Assembly (NCBI GenBank): GCA_030141605.1 | Contig: JAQGDQ010000081.1 | Coordinates: 421,397 to 485,396 of the forward strand | From: Tubiluchus corallicola | Lineage: Eukaryota > Priapulida > Priapulimorpha > Priapulimorphida > Tubiluchidae | DNA: 64,000 nucleotides | Reading direction: 5' to 3' | Shown here: positions 1-12,300 of the stretch, one piece after another | Layout: every line of letters starts with the position of its first letter | Position numbering within the stretch: position 1 is the first letter of the stretch | The notes under the pieces: model-generated | Databases searched by the model: none | What the model saw: the letters and a program-made list of their open reading frames with translations, nothing else | What the model was told of the DNA's origin: nothing | Program-made: the position numbers and the translations under genes

Positions 1-1089
1 CAGTAAGTTGTTTAAAGAATTAAAACAGCATTCTAAGTAATGGCTATATATGCCAACTACATTAATGTAACTTAGCATGATAACTCTCGTAATGGTAACT
101 TTTATATCACTCTTGTAACTCTTGTAGAGTATTCTGTTTTTCCGGTGGCTGCCACGTCTGCAACCTTACAGGTTTTTTGTGGTAGTCTCCTTGACAAATT
201 GTCACATTGTATGCGCAATATTTTATGTTGAATATTGTCTAAATAAATTGTCTACTACTGCTGCTGCTATTTATGGAGTAAAAATTACGTTAATTTTTGC
301 AAAATATTGCCACTAGAACTGACCAGAAATCATTTCAGAGAGAAAACATGTTTGTATGAACGTTTATAGTGAAACTCATATAATACACAGATAGATGGAC
401 CGCTTAGAAGGACTGCATTGATAGGAAACTTATTTTTTGAGCTTCTAAACTCTATATGCTTATTATTTTAGTGCAGTTAACTATCAATGCTGTTAGTGTT
501 ATTCAGGTGTACTCAGAATAATAGTTCCTAAATTAATTGTTCGAAATGCTTTTGCACGATCGCTGGAAGTACTGTATAGTTCAAGTATGAAGCGGTTACC
601 TCTTGATTCAGCGTGTTACGGTAGCTTACTTAAAGGCGGTTAACCAACAGTATCCATACAGGTCACATTGAGGAACATTGGCTGCACACATATGCGTGTC
701 CCCACATCTTCACAACAAATTGGTTCGGTCGATCCAAGCCCTCATGACTTGTGGCCCGCTGTCGTTTTTCTCGCCTGTTAACTGTGAACAGTTCACTTCG
801 CGAAATAAACTGCCAGTTCGAAAAGATTAATTCTGTTCCGGTGCCATCTTGTAAACTTTCAGTAAGGCTGAGAAATTTTAGTTTATCTAATGCATACGAA
901 ACGATGCAATTCCCCCACGTGTGCAGTAAAATTCATCAACAAACGTTTTAACAAATGAAAACCCGCGCAATAAAATCGTTTGCGGTTTTATAATGTTGTA
1001 GCAATAAAAAACCTTGCATTTGCCTCTGCACGTTGAACTTGAAAATTGCTGGGATGTGGGATTTTAAATGTGCAAAGTAGAGTTCTGCG

Positions 1090-1148
1090 TGTTGCGTGTG
1101 CATATGTGTGATGTGTGCATGCGTGCGATGCGTGTGATGTGTGCATGA
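1090..1148. repeat. TGTG/GCATG-rich low-complexity tract
   Basis: Imperfect alternation of GTGTG, GCATG and GTGCGATG units, mostly alternating purine and pyrimidine. Confidence 0.6.
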
Positions 1149-1235
1149 AGACTGCAATACAGTTGCACCTGTGCGAATCATGATAATTAACGATATGGGG
1201 CAGTCTAAATTTAAAATATTGTTTGTTTGGTTGCT

Positions 1236-1562
1236 TTGTGTGCTTATTCGTTCGATTAAGCTTTCGTTCGCTCTTTCGTTTAATCGTTCGTTGGCTCGTT
1301 TGCTTATTTTGAAAATAGTTTCATGTACTTTTTGTTCGTTCATTTGTCTATTCGTTTATTTGTCGGCTTGTGTGTTCATTTCTTTCCTGATAAACCTATT
1401 TACTATGCAGGGCTATTTGTTTGCTTATCTTTTTGCTGGTTCGTAGTTCGTTTTCTGTCCTCATTTTTTCGATTGTTTTTTCTTCATTCTTTTTGTCCGT
1501 CCGTCCCCGTCAGTCTGTCCGTCCGTTCGTTTGCATTCGTTCGTTCGTTCATTCATTTATTT
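1236..1562. repeat. Degenerate TTCG/TTCATT tetranucleotide-rich region
   Basis: Many copies of TTCG, TTCA and GTCC units, clearest at 1536-1562 (TTCGTTCGTTCGTTCATTCA). It produces overlapping Phe/Leu/Ser-rich open frames that are not genes. Confidence 0.7.
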
Positions 1563-2180
1563 ATTATTCTTTCATTATATTGCCGTAAACTTCACTTACT
1601 AACTTACAATTATTAAACTTCATACTAACTTACAACAGGCAGCATTTTTAGCAAATCTCTCAGATTGCTTGCTGTCAGAATGATCCCCATTTGTCTGACC
1701 TTGATCTACCTAAGTGAGTTAATTGAGGCGGCTTGTATTTTCTTACTAAATACACATGCAGCTCATTCATGCAGGTGAGCAATTATTTCACCTGTGCACG
1801 TTTCTGATTGATCTTCAACAGGTTACTGTAACAATGGGAAAAGTATAATGTAAACAAGAAGCCGGTGTGTTATTGGGTTTCCTGCATGTGTACGTGCTGT
1901 ATAGATTGAGTTTAATGTAAAAAGCTTTATGGTTTTGTTTTGTGACAAGAATAAGTGGGTTAAAGAAGTTAGAAAATTAATGTTACAACTGAACCTGTTC
2001 CAGGAATTAGACCAAAATGGTCAGTCCTGTCGTTTTCGTTGTTGCCGTCGTGGACACAATCATTATTATGTCCTTTACAAAGCATTTTAATATCCTAATT
2101 TTGGAATAAGAGAAGAGAGGGAATGACCATTGAAATATGTGAGGTGGTATAACAGGAGGAATGAATGGTAACAGAAACGC

Positions 2181-2189
2181 CGAGAGAGA

Positions 2190-2256
<67 letters not shown>

Positions 2257-2341
2257 AGAGAAGAGAGGTGAGAGAGAGAGAGGGAGAGACAGAGAGAGTG
2301 AGAGAGGAAAGTGAGAGGGGAGGGAGGGAGGGAGAGAGAAA

Positions 2342-2381
<40 letters not shown>
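2181..2381. repeat. (GA)n microsatellite, about 200 bp
   Basis: Long GA runs broken by GGGAGA variants, in two main blocks (2190-2252 and 2345-2378). The Arg/Glu open frame within it is an artefact. Confidence 0.9.
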
Positions 2382-3984
2382 ACGAATAATAGTGAAAACG
2401 CGCTCGTGATAAAAGAGGAAAAGAGTTTAACGTATCCTGAAAGTAATTAATAAATCACTGATTGGCACAATTTGAATTTCAATATTACAGTAAAAGTATG
2501 TGATACAAATGTTTGTGTGCAATTCTGATTTGTTACGGTAAGGTGGGGTTTTTATCCTTGGTAATTGTTGGTGTGCAGTGCACTGGGCTTCAACTTCTTT
2601 TCAGTCGTTACCTCTACTTAAAAGAAACCTTATTGCCTCTCGTTGCCATGGTTATAATAACCGCTATGATTATAGTATGCGTGATAATATCGACTTATTT
2701 TATTCAGCTGCATTAGTGTTGTTTTATCTTTCTACAAATAACCTGCTTCGCATTAACACATTAAAGGTAAACACCCCAATGACATCTGAATGATGTGCTT
2801 CTCTTTCTGTTTGCTTTCTGTGCGAGATTTCCGCGTTTCTGGGCGTTCCGTTCCCTTTTTACAATCAGAATTCGGTTCATGAATTCGAAATTATACGTTA
2901 ATAAGTATAATAAGATATGCAAAACAGGCTAAGATAAATTCCAAACTGCTTAAAAAAATTTTTGGTATAAAAGTACTAAAACTTTTAGTGTAATCATCTT
3001 ACACGGAGGTGCCATTGTGACTTTCGATCTCTTTTTAGCGCTTTTATAACGACGAAGACGCAATTGCAAATTTAAAATACTTCTAATTGAGAGACCGAGT
3101 TGTGGTAATTGCTGAGAAAATATACAGCAAAGTATTATTATTAAAAATACTCTCTGGAAAATTGCTTGTGTAATGAAAAAGTTTAATTCCTTAGTTCATC
3201 ATAATAGAACTAATTACGGCACTGACAAAAATATTGAACATTCGTATTTAGACTGGGAAGGTGCCATCATCTTCGAGAAGAATAATGAGAAAATCCACAA
3301 TCTACTCTTTTTGCAGTGTGGAAACATACAAACGTCTATTGAAAAATAAAAATAGAGCAATTTTAGGGTAAACAGAATCCATTTTACTCGCTCAAGGAAA
3401 CACAGCAACGTGCGTCGTCTTAACGAAGCCACTATTCGCTGAGCTGCTATAGTACATTCATTTCAAATAGCTTCAGGTAATATGGGAAATCAATACCTTG
3501 CTTATTACTACTCCGCGATAGCATATTTTTGGGAAACTCTGTGAACTATCGCATTCGTAAACGTCATTGCTGTTATACAGTTATCATCGAGTTTGAGGTA
3601 ACAAATTCTACGACCTAACAAATAGAATAATAATTTTTTATAACTTTTTCCTTTTCTATGTACTTATGTGACTATTAATCTTAATACTAAAGAAGTTAAC
3701 CTGACTTAGAAATCATGTCACCTGTTGCTAACACCTTATTCCTGATACGTTCAAAACATTGACAGAAGGTTTTCCTCAAGCTTTTAATTACACTTACTGA
3801 TCTCAATTACTTTTGAATTAACGTGTCTTCCGTTTTGAGAAAGTATGATTCGCAACAGTAGTTATTAGGCGATCATCAATTATTATTTGAACAGTTTCCA
3901 TCTCAAGTATATAGCCATATAATCAAGTTTGCAGTTCAACTGTAATATACTACGCTTCTTATCATTTAACACGAGTGTGTTAAA

Positions 3985-4110
3985 CTAAGATTTAGATTTA
4001 GATTTAAAGTTTTATTTGTACAAACATCTGCATTATACACGTTTTCAAATTTTTTACACATTTCAAAATAGCAATAACAATAACACGTTGATGAAGGGTT
4101 AGTATAAAAA
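3985..4110 (-). mobile_element. Possible 3' tail of a non-LTR retroelement (minus orientation)
   Basis: Read on the minus strand, an AT-rich stretch leads to ACAAATAAAACTTTAAATCT followed by repeated ATCTAA units (ATTTAGATTTAGATTTA on the plus strand). An AATAAA plus a short tandem tail is typical of LINE/SINE 3' ends. No coding remnant was seen, so the family is unknown. Confidence 0.3.
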
Positions 4111-4682
4111 ACCTAAGAATGAGGAGAAGCAGAAGCTTTCAAGCCTCATACCTGTGAGGGGCTGTGGTAATCTAGTGGCATTAGTTTTCGACAAAAGTGG
4201 GTATATGTGTCCAGTGTTGTATCTGTTGAAGTCAAGCAGTGTTGCAGAGGACTACAACTGGCTACTGCCGCCCCTGTTAAAGCTATATCGGTTTTGGTGA
4301 ATTAGAAACGCGTTTTGGAAATTCTGGTTGCCATTTTTAATAAGGTGTCATTGAAAATTGCAGTGAACTTTTAGAGTTATAAGTTTATGAGATGTCGAAC
4401 GACGACATATTCTTTAATTCACACATTGTTGGGAGAGATTTGTTTCATAACCGGAGCATATGGATTCTAGTTCTTATGTGAGTGGAAACGGCTATTGAAG
4501 CGTGAAGCTGCCTGAAGCCTGTAATCCCCATGGCTTCTTTCTGTGATGCTGGCCTCGTCTTTGCAATCTGTGTTTGATTCGATAAATATTGATAAGTAAT
4601 AAAGTATTGGAGTAATAAGTGTGTTTGCCTAGTAATGCAATATCGATAGCCGACAAGCTTTAAGACCAGCGGAATATTTTGC

Positions 4683-4692
4683 GCATGCGTGG
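4683..4692. promoter_or_regulatory. NRF1-like palindrome
   Basis: GCGCATGCGT differs by one base from the NRF1 core GCGCATGCGC, a motif common in animal promoters. It sits in otherwise AT-rich DNA 4.6 kb upstream of the DDR start. It could mark the promoter of an upstream non-coding DDR exon, or be chance. Confidence 0.2.
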
Positions 4693-5741
4693 TACGGTTC
4701 AGTCGAGTGTCATAAGTTAGTTTTACGTGTTCATGATGATTATGTTAATGCAAATCTGTGATGGTATTTTTAAATCTGTTTTAAAATTTTAGATAATTAT
4801 GAATTGCAGTTTTTGGATTAATAGACAAATTTTATGAAGATTATCTGTCATAATGGCTTCTTTGATACCCTTCCACTGCCAGGCTACCACAAGCATGAGT
4901 ATTTCTTATCTTTCTGTGATAGAAAGTCTCTTTTATTAACTTTTTGCTTATTATTCAAAAGCCTTACAAATGTAAATTATTAATAATTTACAAATGTAAA
5001 TTATGTGACGAAAAGCTAAAACTCGAGCAATTTAAACATTAATTACCGTCTCTGATCTTACCAGGCTGAATGCGTCTAAATATTTTCCCCCGCCCTGCTT
5101 TCTTTACATCATCACCTTCCCGTCATGCATTGCAAATTGCATTTCCTGCCCTGATAGCATCATGCAGGAATTCTTGCCATTTACACTTTGTTTGTTGAGA
5201 TTGCCGCTCTTTCAGACGCACTTTGCGATAAGGTCTCACGATTCCTTTTCCCCATCATTGTCAGATCATCATTTTGGTCTCTCTTGTTTGCTGAGCTTGT
5301 AAACATTTGGTAGATGCGTCTCAACTCGTGGAATCATTTGTTGAGACTCGGAAAATGCCTTAGTATCTATGTCATGTCGTTTTTAATACCAGTTCATGTA
5401 TATGCAAGCTGGGATGAGTGTGGCAAAATAAGAACCTTAATATTAAGTGTAATTTTATAAAAACTGAAACTAAAAATTAACTACCTTGGCCACATTTGTA
5501 TGTATACTGTATACACCTTCTCTCAATGAAGTAAATATCTGGGACAGTATGGTAAGAAGGGTTTTGCAGCGGGTCACCCATCTGTTCACTGCACTGACCA
5601 GACTTGGTATTGCTTTGCTTACACGTGTCAGCTATTCATGCGTAAATAGTGCTTGTTGTGTCTTGGCTTAGTCTTTTATTATTTTGCAATGTAAGAAATG
5701 GTACTTCGTTATGCAAGTAAGGAAATCGAACAAAATAACTG

Positions 5742-6060
5742 AAGACAAAGCTTTGAAACATTGAATAAGAAATAAAAAAGGACATCAAATAAGGAAAAAG
5801 CACAAAAGAGCAAGACAGAAAAGAAGAAGAAAAAGAGAAAAACATGAAACCCAAAAAGGAAAAAAGGTAGCATGAAAAACAAGTGGAACGAAAGGTCACT
5901 GAACGTGGAAGAAAAAATGGAAAATCATAAAAAAGTAAATTAAAGTGCGCAAGGAGCACCAACTATACTAGATAAAGTGAAATAACAAAGAAAAGAAAAA
6001 ATTAAATAGAATTCAAGAAGAAAGAAGATCACACAGTGATCAAGAAAGAACGAGCAAGGA
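5742..6060. repeat. A/G-rich purine tract
   Basis: About 300 bp dominated by A and G on the plus strand (AGAAAAGAAGAAAAAGAGAA-like). The 108-codon Phe/Ser-rich open frame on the minus strand comes from this composition. Confidence 0.6.
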
Positions 6061-7907
6061 TAATATCGAGAGAAAATTCACCCCATTCAGTGATTATAAA
6101 TAGATGTACAAATGATTTTCATTTGAACTTTTGTTGTGAGTGAATCCTTTCCTAGCTGTTTCCTCGTGCAAGGTCTGTATGATTAATGGCACAGTATTTC
6201 ACAATGAGAAATTAAAGTTAGGATAAATAATTAATGCGTTGCACAATGAAGCTTTTAGCGCCCTCTGAACGAGTGTTTGATTGATAAGAAGCAAAACGTG
6301 TAAATCAGCAAATCTGTAGTAGGGTAAATGAATCTCTTTGGTAATACAGCCTGATGCAGGAAATAATGAAGTGTTGGCAACCAGTTAATAATTATATTAT
6401 CACTTATGACTGCAGTAACGTTTATGAGACGTTAAATTGTGGCTAATTTGACTTATTAACAAGAGACGTTGATTAAATTATGAAATGTGGATGCCTAATA
6501 TTGTTTATACAGTTTTACGTTTTGGAAGCCGGAATCCAGTAGTCATTATCAACTTTAGTGTTGAATGGTTGTGGCAGTGCCGAAATTTAGCTTATTTTAA
6601 GAAAAATTCTGTGAGAATCGCCGCTAAACCCATGAGATCTTTCAAGGAGATCTCTGGGCAATGGTTCAGTCAGGAAGGCAGGGGATCAGCAGGACAGAAA
6701 AAACCACTCAGGGATCACCCATTCGATTATTAACCAAGTTCTAGGGCTACTTAACTTTCATAGTTTCACCCAACGTGACGCTTCAGAGACACATTATTTC
6801 CTTGGCCTCCAAGTATCGTTAAATTCTTAGTTATGACAAAAGTACGCTACATTAGTTTTTTTCTCGCCTATTTTTAGATAGTAAGGTAAAGAACTGCTTT
6901 TTTAATCACAGTGTTCTGATGTTGTTAAATTATTTTCAGTCATGCGCAGCTAGATGCTTTTGCAACACTGCTGCTTTCTTTGTTTTCTGGCGTTCGCCAT
7001 CTCTGCAGGCCGGGATTATCCCCTGAAGGATTATCCCATATCTCATGATCTTCTCACCTGCCATGGCATTAGCCTGGGCTATCTGGTAAATAACTGTTAA
7101 CAGGTAAACGTGGTCAGGTTTTAGGTGTTTATGACCCGCGACCAGTCATCATTACTGGAAAATAAATGTGCTTTGACTGCAGCTTCTGTTATGAAAAGAA
7201 TTTTTGTCTATACCATTGCAATTATTAAACTTTTATCATCGCGAGGTGTTGTCTTCCAGAAGACTGCTTGTGTAAAGTGCATTTATTTAATAGTGGCACA
7301 GTTAATTTCGCTAAGATAGTCACGCATTCTGACGATGGACTGTGATTATGACGCAAAGGTCTCTGGTACAATTCTAGGCTAAGTACCCACTTTTTCACGT
7401 CTTCTTTCTTTTCAGCAAATTTGGTTTAAAAAATTTAATATTGAAATTAAGTTACAAAATAATTAATTAGTTCAATTAGTTCTACACTGCATCGTGTTGA
7501 TTTATAAGTAATGTCCAAGTCTCTTGGCAAAAATTGCAAATTGTAATGCTTTTGATTTCAGTTTTCAATTGTTTTTAGTCAGTATCAGTGCAGGTTTATA
7601 ATTATTTGGCATATTGGTCAGGTAATTTGTAATATGTTTGCCTTAATAAGCAGCTTTTACTGGTCCACAGTTTTCCAAGTATAAATGCAAAATGTTAGAA
7701 AATAAGATCATCTTTCAGGTATTGTATACATATAGATATGAGATACTAATAAAAGGTAACATGTTATTAATTAAAGCGAAAAATATGTTGATTTTTAATT
7801 ACTAACATGATTTTACTATATAATAGGATAACTGTAAAACATGTCTCTCGCGAGCTGCTAATAGCACTACTAAGTTAACTAAATACAATAGTAATGTTTT
7901 CTAAATA

Positions 7908-8001
7908 GGGGGTGGCTGCTAGGTGCCCATTGTTATCTTTCGCCACCCCGTCTCAATGCAATTATATACATCTGGAATAAGACAAATAAACTAAACTAAA
8001 A
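7908..8001 (+). mobile_element. Short retroelement-like 3' end with hairpin (copy A)
   Basis: A perfect 8-bp stem (GGGGTGGC at 7909-7916, GCCACCCC at 7942-7949) is followed about 25 bp later by AAGACAAATAAA and an ACTAA tail. The same arrangement recurs at 27571-27697, so this is a repeat family, probably the 3' end of a non-LTR element or a SINE. Confidence 0.5.
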
Positions 8002-8917
8002 TTAAGCTAAAGCAGATTACTTTACTGACTTATTCCTTAGTTTGACCAAAGTTTTGCTAGTGGCCTGCGTGCATATCCATCACCAAAACAACTTTCTATA
8101 TGGGTGCTGTTCGTTATGCATCGCTTTATCCAGTTGTCGGCAAAATAACACCAGCAGGGTTTCAATCAACTCCAGATAGGGTTATTCGTCCGCCAATGGT
8201 TGTCCACCAATTTACTCCTGCGAGTGCGCGTGGGAGTCAACCTACACCTATGTTAGATGAAGCCACAGTGGTAAGCGGCTCATTTGGGTAGGCTCGCCAG
8301 AGACCGAAACGGTACACGTTGTGTGATTATGACAGTGATAGAGTGAGGGATCCGCTTCTGTTGCTGATGATCGCAGCTGCGGTGGGGATAGATTTCTCTC
8401 AGCTTGCAACCACTTGTTGCTGCTGATGCTAGGCTTCGTAATTCTGGTAAAACATTAACTTAAGACAACTCAGTTTTTGTTGTTGTTGTCATTGCTGTCG
8501 TTGTCGCCTGTTTTGTCCATGTTGCTATTGTTGTTGCTGTGGTTTGTTTACGTCTATTAAAAACGGAAGTGGAAAAAAGGCGTGACTAATGAAGATGTAA
8601 CGTTTACAGAAAACAATCGGATTGTGAGTTAGTAGTACAAATTGCTAGCAGGTTACTGTTCGTAAACTGAATAATTTTACTTGCAGCCTTTCTAACATTT
8701 TGTTCGAGAAATTTAAAAATAAATGCAATTCTTAAAGAATAGCTTGAAAGTTGCGCAGTTGGTAAATTAGCTAAATGTACTGCGGATAAGGTATTGGACG
8801 CACATGAGACTGCGTACAATCAAAACAGTTTTTAAAAGATTTCATTTGGGCCTTCGATGATCTCAGACGGTGTTTAACGACGTATTTGTCGGCTCTTTTG
8901 ATTCTGACAAAATGCCG

Positions 8918-8952
8918 TTACGTCACAATGGCACTGAAGAAAAATGACGTCA
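8918..8952 (+). promoter_or_regulatory. Paired CRE-like sites upstream of DDR exon 1
   Basis: A perfect palindromic CRE, TGACGTCA, lies at 8945-8952, with a variant TTACGTCA at 8918-8925, 20 bp away. They lie about 340 bp before the DDR start codon. CREs bind CREB/ATF bZIP factors and cluster near animal promoters. There is no clear TATA box. A promoter role is inferred from position only. Confidence 0.35.
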
Positions 8953-9114
8953 CACAGGTCCCTGTCAGGCGCTGCAAAGAAAGTTAACGATCATTAGATC
9001 AACATCTCAATCGTAATCTCTTATTTGTGCCAGTGTAGAAGTACAGCGAACCACGATAAGTACAAAACAAAAGCTGCAGAGTATTGGCTAATTACAACTG
9101 GTTATCTTTTGCAG

Positions 9115-9288
9115 GAATCAGGGCGACGTCTGCAATGAGGTGTTAGTCAAAAGCGGGAGAACAGGAAGGGAAGACCACGTGCGAGTGGAGCTGTGACTTT
9201 ATCAAGTTATCTATCTCAACCAGACAATCCTGCATGAGGTAGTGCACCATAGCCTCTCTGACTCTAAGAATAGAGGACAGCAACAAAG
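9115..9288 (+). other. Ddr: Probable 5' untranslated part of DDR exon 1
   Basis: TATCTTTTGCAG ending at 9114 is a good splice acceptor, so this leader may begin at 9115 and be joined to an upstream non-coding exon. Alternatively transcription starts nearby. The leader holds short upstream ORFs (ATG AGG TGT TAG near 9136 and ATG AGG TAG near 9234) and a CACGTG E-box at 9176-9181. The upstream ATGs could lower translation. Confidence 0.4.
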
Positions 9289-9370
9289 ATGAAGAGGATG
9301 TCTGTGATATTGCGCGTATGCTGTGTAGTCCAGCTGCTATTGATCACCTGGACAGGTGCTTTCAGATTAG
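9289..9370 (+). CDS. Ddr: DDR coding exon 1: start codon and signal peptide
   Basis: The ATG has a purine at -3 (AAG before ATG) and is followed by [20 protein letters not shown], a basic start and hydrophobic core typical of a signal peptide, with likely cleavage near WTGA. The donor is TTAG|GTAAGT. The exon ends in phase 1, and its last G joins AA of exon 2 to make Glu28. This puts the first conserved Cys at residue 30, as in DDR2. A second in-frame Met at codon 4 could also start. No RNA evidence links it to exon 2 across 20.8 kb; the phase fit and signal peptide are the support. Confidence 0.85.
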
Positions 9371-12300
9371 GTAAGTTGAAAATAAAACTTCCTTATTTTG
9401 TTTTTTTCTGTACTGTTTCTTTTTCTAAGTTTGGAGGCGCCGTTTGCTGTTGGTAAGGTGGCACGTGTCCGATCGCTTGTAGCCTTGTACCGTACGGAAA
9501 AGCGGTAGTCAGCTGAAAAATACTGCTTACGGCATTTTCGCGTAGTTTATAATGGTGATTCTTTTTCCAATAATTATACTTCATTTTACTCTTAGAACTT
9601 AAGTGAACTTTGTACCTCCTTGTTTAATATAACAATTTAATGGGTCCTACCCTCGTAGTGTGTCTGCTTTAAAGGTATGAAGTTGTTTAGCATCTTCGTA
9701 TTTGTAAGTAATTAGTTACAATATTAGAACGCGCTTCCAGTCTCCCACTGTTTGCACAACTGCGGGATCGAGTAAACTACTGGATAATATACAGCATTAT
9801 AATTATGATGTGTCTGCAGGTAAAGTTTTTTTTAATTAGCAACGCTCTGTGCTTTACTCAAACATTTAAGTAATTTGATTTATTTGTGCCGTATAACAAT
9901 CACCGCATAAGAAGCGCATTAAGCATAAGTACAGTTTCAACAGGGACAATATCCGCTATCATTTCATAATAAAAGTAGTAAGTTCATAAGTTCATAGCTG
10001 CTAGTTAGGTTCTTACGTTAACTATTTAAACGAAAAGTGTTAGTATTATTTAAAACAATCAAATTCACTCAGAGTCCCACTTCCACTGATATCACCAATT
10101 GTACTTGACATATCTTTCTGGCAAAGATCTTTTGTAGATGGACTAGACTAGTCTATCAGGTTGTCGTAACACATCAATCCATCCTTTTGGCTGACTCGGC
10201 CGAACTAAGCGCTCGCTGTTAGGTGACTAGAAATTGCTCAGCAGATTGGCTTTCAAAGCGAACAAATTAAACCGTGGGAGTTGTGTTTTGATATCGTTTG
10301 TAATGGATAAATACATTACACTTTCAGAACGGGAACATTCCAGAACAAAATTAGAATTATATATGACATGTGAGGTTATAAATCTTCTTGAAACAGCAAT
10401 AAAAACAATATGAAATGTGATCTCATCAAATTGGTTTTTTATGTGTAACTAATTATGTATACTATTTTTGAATGCTATACTATATTTGTATACTATTTTA
10501 TGTATACTATTTTTGAATGCTATACTATATTTGTATGCTATTTTATGTATACAAATTTATGACTTCTGAGTTTTGATCTCTAAATGAATTATACTTGTAC
10601 TGGTTGATTTGATGCCCTAATTTGATCATACTGAAAAGGCTAGCTCACTTTTAGAGCTTTAACCTTGTGGACTTTTGCACTCGATTTGCAGTGGTTTCCG
10701 GAGACAAGGTAGACCACCTTGTTTTAGAGGAGCGAACTGTGGTGATAATAATAGCTTTTTTCCTGTTGTGCTATGAAATCCACGATGGAGCCATGAGTTT
10801 TCTACAGGTTGTATAGCTTCCACAGTGATAAAATCACCTCACAAATAAGCTTGCAATGAAAAACACGTAACCGCCCCGAGTGGCGTTCAACAGAATAGAA
10901 TTTCTGTTTGTTTTGATCTTAGTCGACAATGTAGGGACATAGTCGTGCAAGCAAACACGGTGTAAACGCAACGCAAACGTTAGCAGGCCTGCAGAAGTGT
11001 TACAATTTTTTCCCCTTTGCAACTCCTAATATTGACTGAAGACATGCACCGCGGGCCCCGTGAAGGCAATCAGCGCAAGCCAATCAGGTTGAAAACAAGT
11101 GAACGGCTTATGGGAAGACAAGTGAGCAGCTTATCGAAGAATGCGAAATAAGCGAAAATAATCTCGCCCCGAGCGCCAAGGCTCTCCAGGAAAGAGAAGG
11201 AGTTGGGAGATGGAGTGTAGAATAAACGCTTGGATTGCAGTTAAGAGGAGACGGCGGATATGCTAAGAGGCTGAAGAAAAGGGAAGGTGCGGAGTTTCGA
11301 AAGAGAGAACTTTTGAAAACAAGCAAAAAGCTTTTGTGATGACTTCAGAAATTTGTTTTCTTAGCAAAGTGCATAAAGAAAAACGCATTGTAGCATCTTG
11401 AAAGGCTCTACAGAGTGTGCCTCAACTTGAATGCAAAATTTATATGTAGTGTTCCGACAAAGCTAAGTCGTTCTAACTGTGGGAAAAGGGGATAGCACTT
11501 TTGCTACTTGTTTTGTAATCTTGCATCAGCTCTTTCAGTGATAGTTAAAATTTTATTGCCCAGTAACTAATTTTGGCACTGATGATTGTATGTGAGAGCT
11601 AATTGAAACTCATTCATTGTTTCTTTTGTTATGTTTTTGAACACCTGTTGGAATTTTTATTCGTCGCGCATGTCTTTCCATTTGAGACAAAATCTTGTTT
11701 CTTGTAATTTTTTATTTGTCTTTTTAGATCGTGTCAGGTTAATGTCTTTTTAGATGATATATCTACATAATATTAACCTGATAATCAAAACAGCAATGTA
11801 TACAAGGCTGGGATTGACCTGGACTATTTACCCTATAAACCATCAAGTAATGTCTGACACTAAAGATGTATTCACGATCTTATATTTCTAGTTGTATCGT
11901 TCATTAAATGACTGAGTGAACGTGAGCCTATATGAGGCTACTTGCATTAAAAACAGCACATGATGCCTTTTTCCTACAAAAATATTGCACTGTTTCGTGG
12001 ACCATCTATAAGCATTTCTGTGTCAAGTTTTACAACGTCTTTTTTTGGCTTTGCGTTGTAAAGTAATAAAAGAATACTGTCGCACGCTGGTCATTATGAC
12101 TGAAGCTGGGCTATAGTTGGTCTGTTATTTGTCCACTCTGCAGATTGCCTGTAACCGATGAAACTCAATAAAACGCGGACAAGATTCGTCTTTATTGCGA
12201 TGAAACGGCTTTAATAAAAACAGGAAATATCCGGGTGCTGAAATCCGACAAGGGAATCCGGTATTACTCCACTGAAGTAGGAACTTCCACTCCATTGGAA

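Larger units (their letters stand above)
1..8916. other. Upstream region with no supportable gene
   Basis: No open frame here shows a domain, a family motif or a convincing chain of splice sites. Open frames of 60-130 codons are low-complexity (Phe/Ser/Arg from TTCG repeats, Arg/Glu from GA repeats) or unsupported. The region holds TTCG-type repeats, a long GA tract, a purine-rich tract near 5.8 kb, and retroelement-like tails near 4.0 and 7.9 kb. It may include non-coding DDR exons or the flank of another gene. Confidence 0.5.

Noticed and set aside
1-8. Splice donor GTAAGT at positions 3-8 as the end of an upstream exon
   Set aside because: Only two bases precede it, so no coding content can be judged.
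948-1616. Overlapping open frames on both strands (97-131 codons)
   Set aside because: They come from TTCG and GTGTGCATG repeats; low complexity and no family motif.
2268-2450. Arg/Glu-rich open frame
   Set aside because: It is the translation of a (GA)n microsatellite with no splice context or domain.
5636-5962. 108-codon Phe/Ser-rich open frame on the minus strand
   Set aside because: It arises from an A/G-rich tract; composition explains the hydrophobic look.
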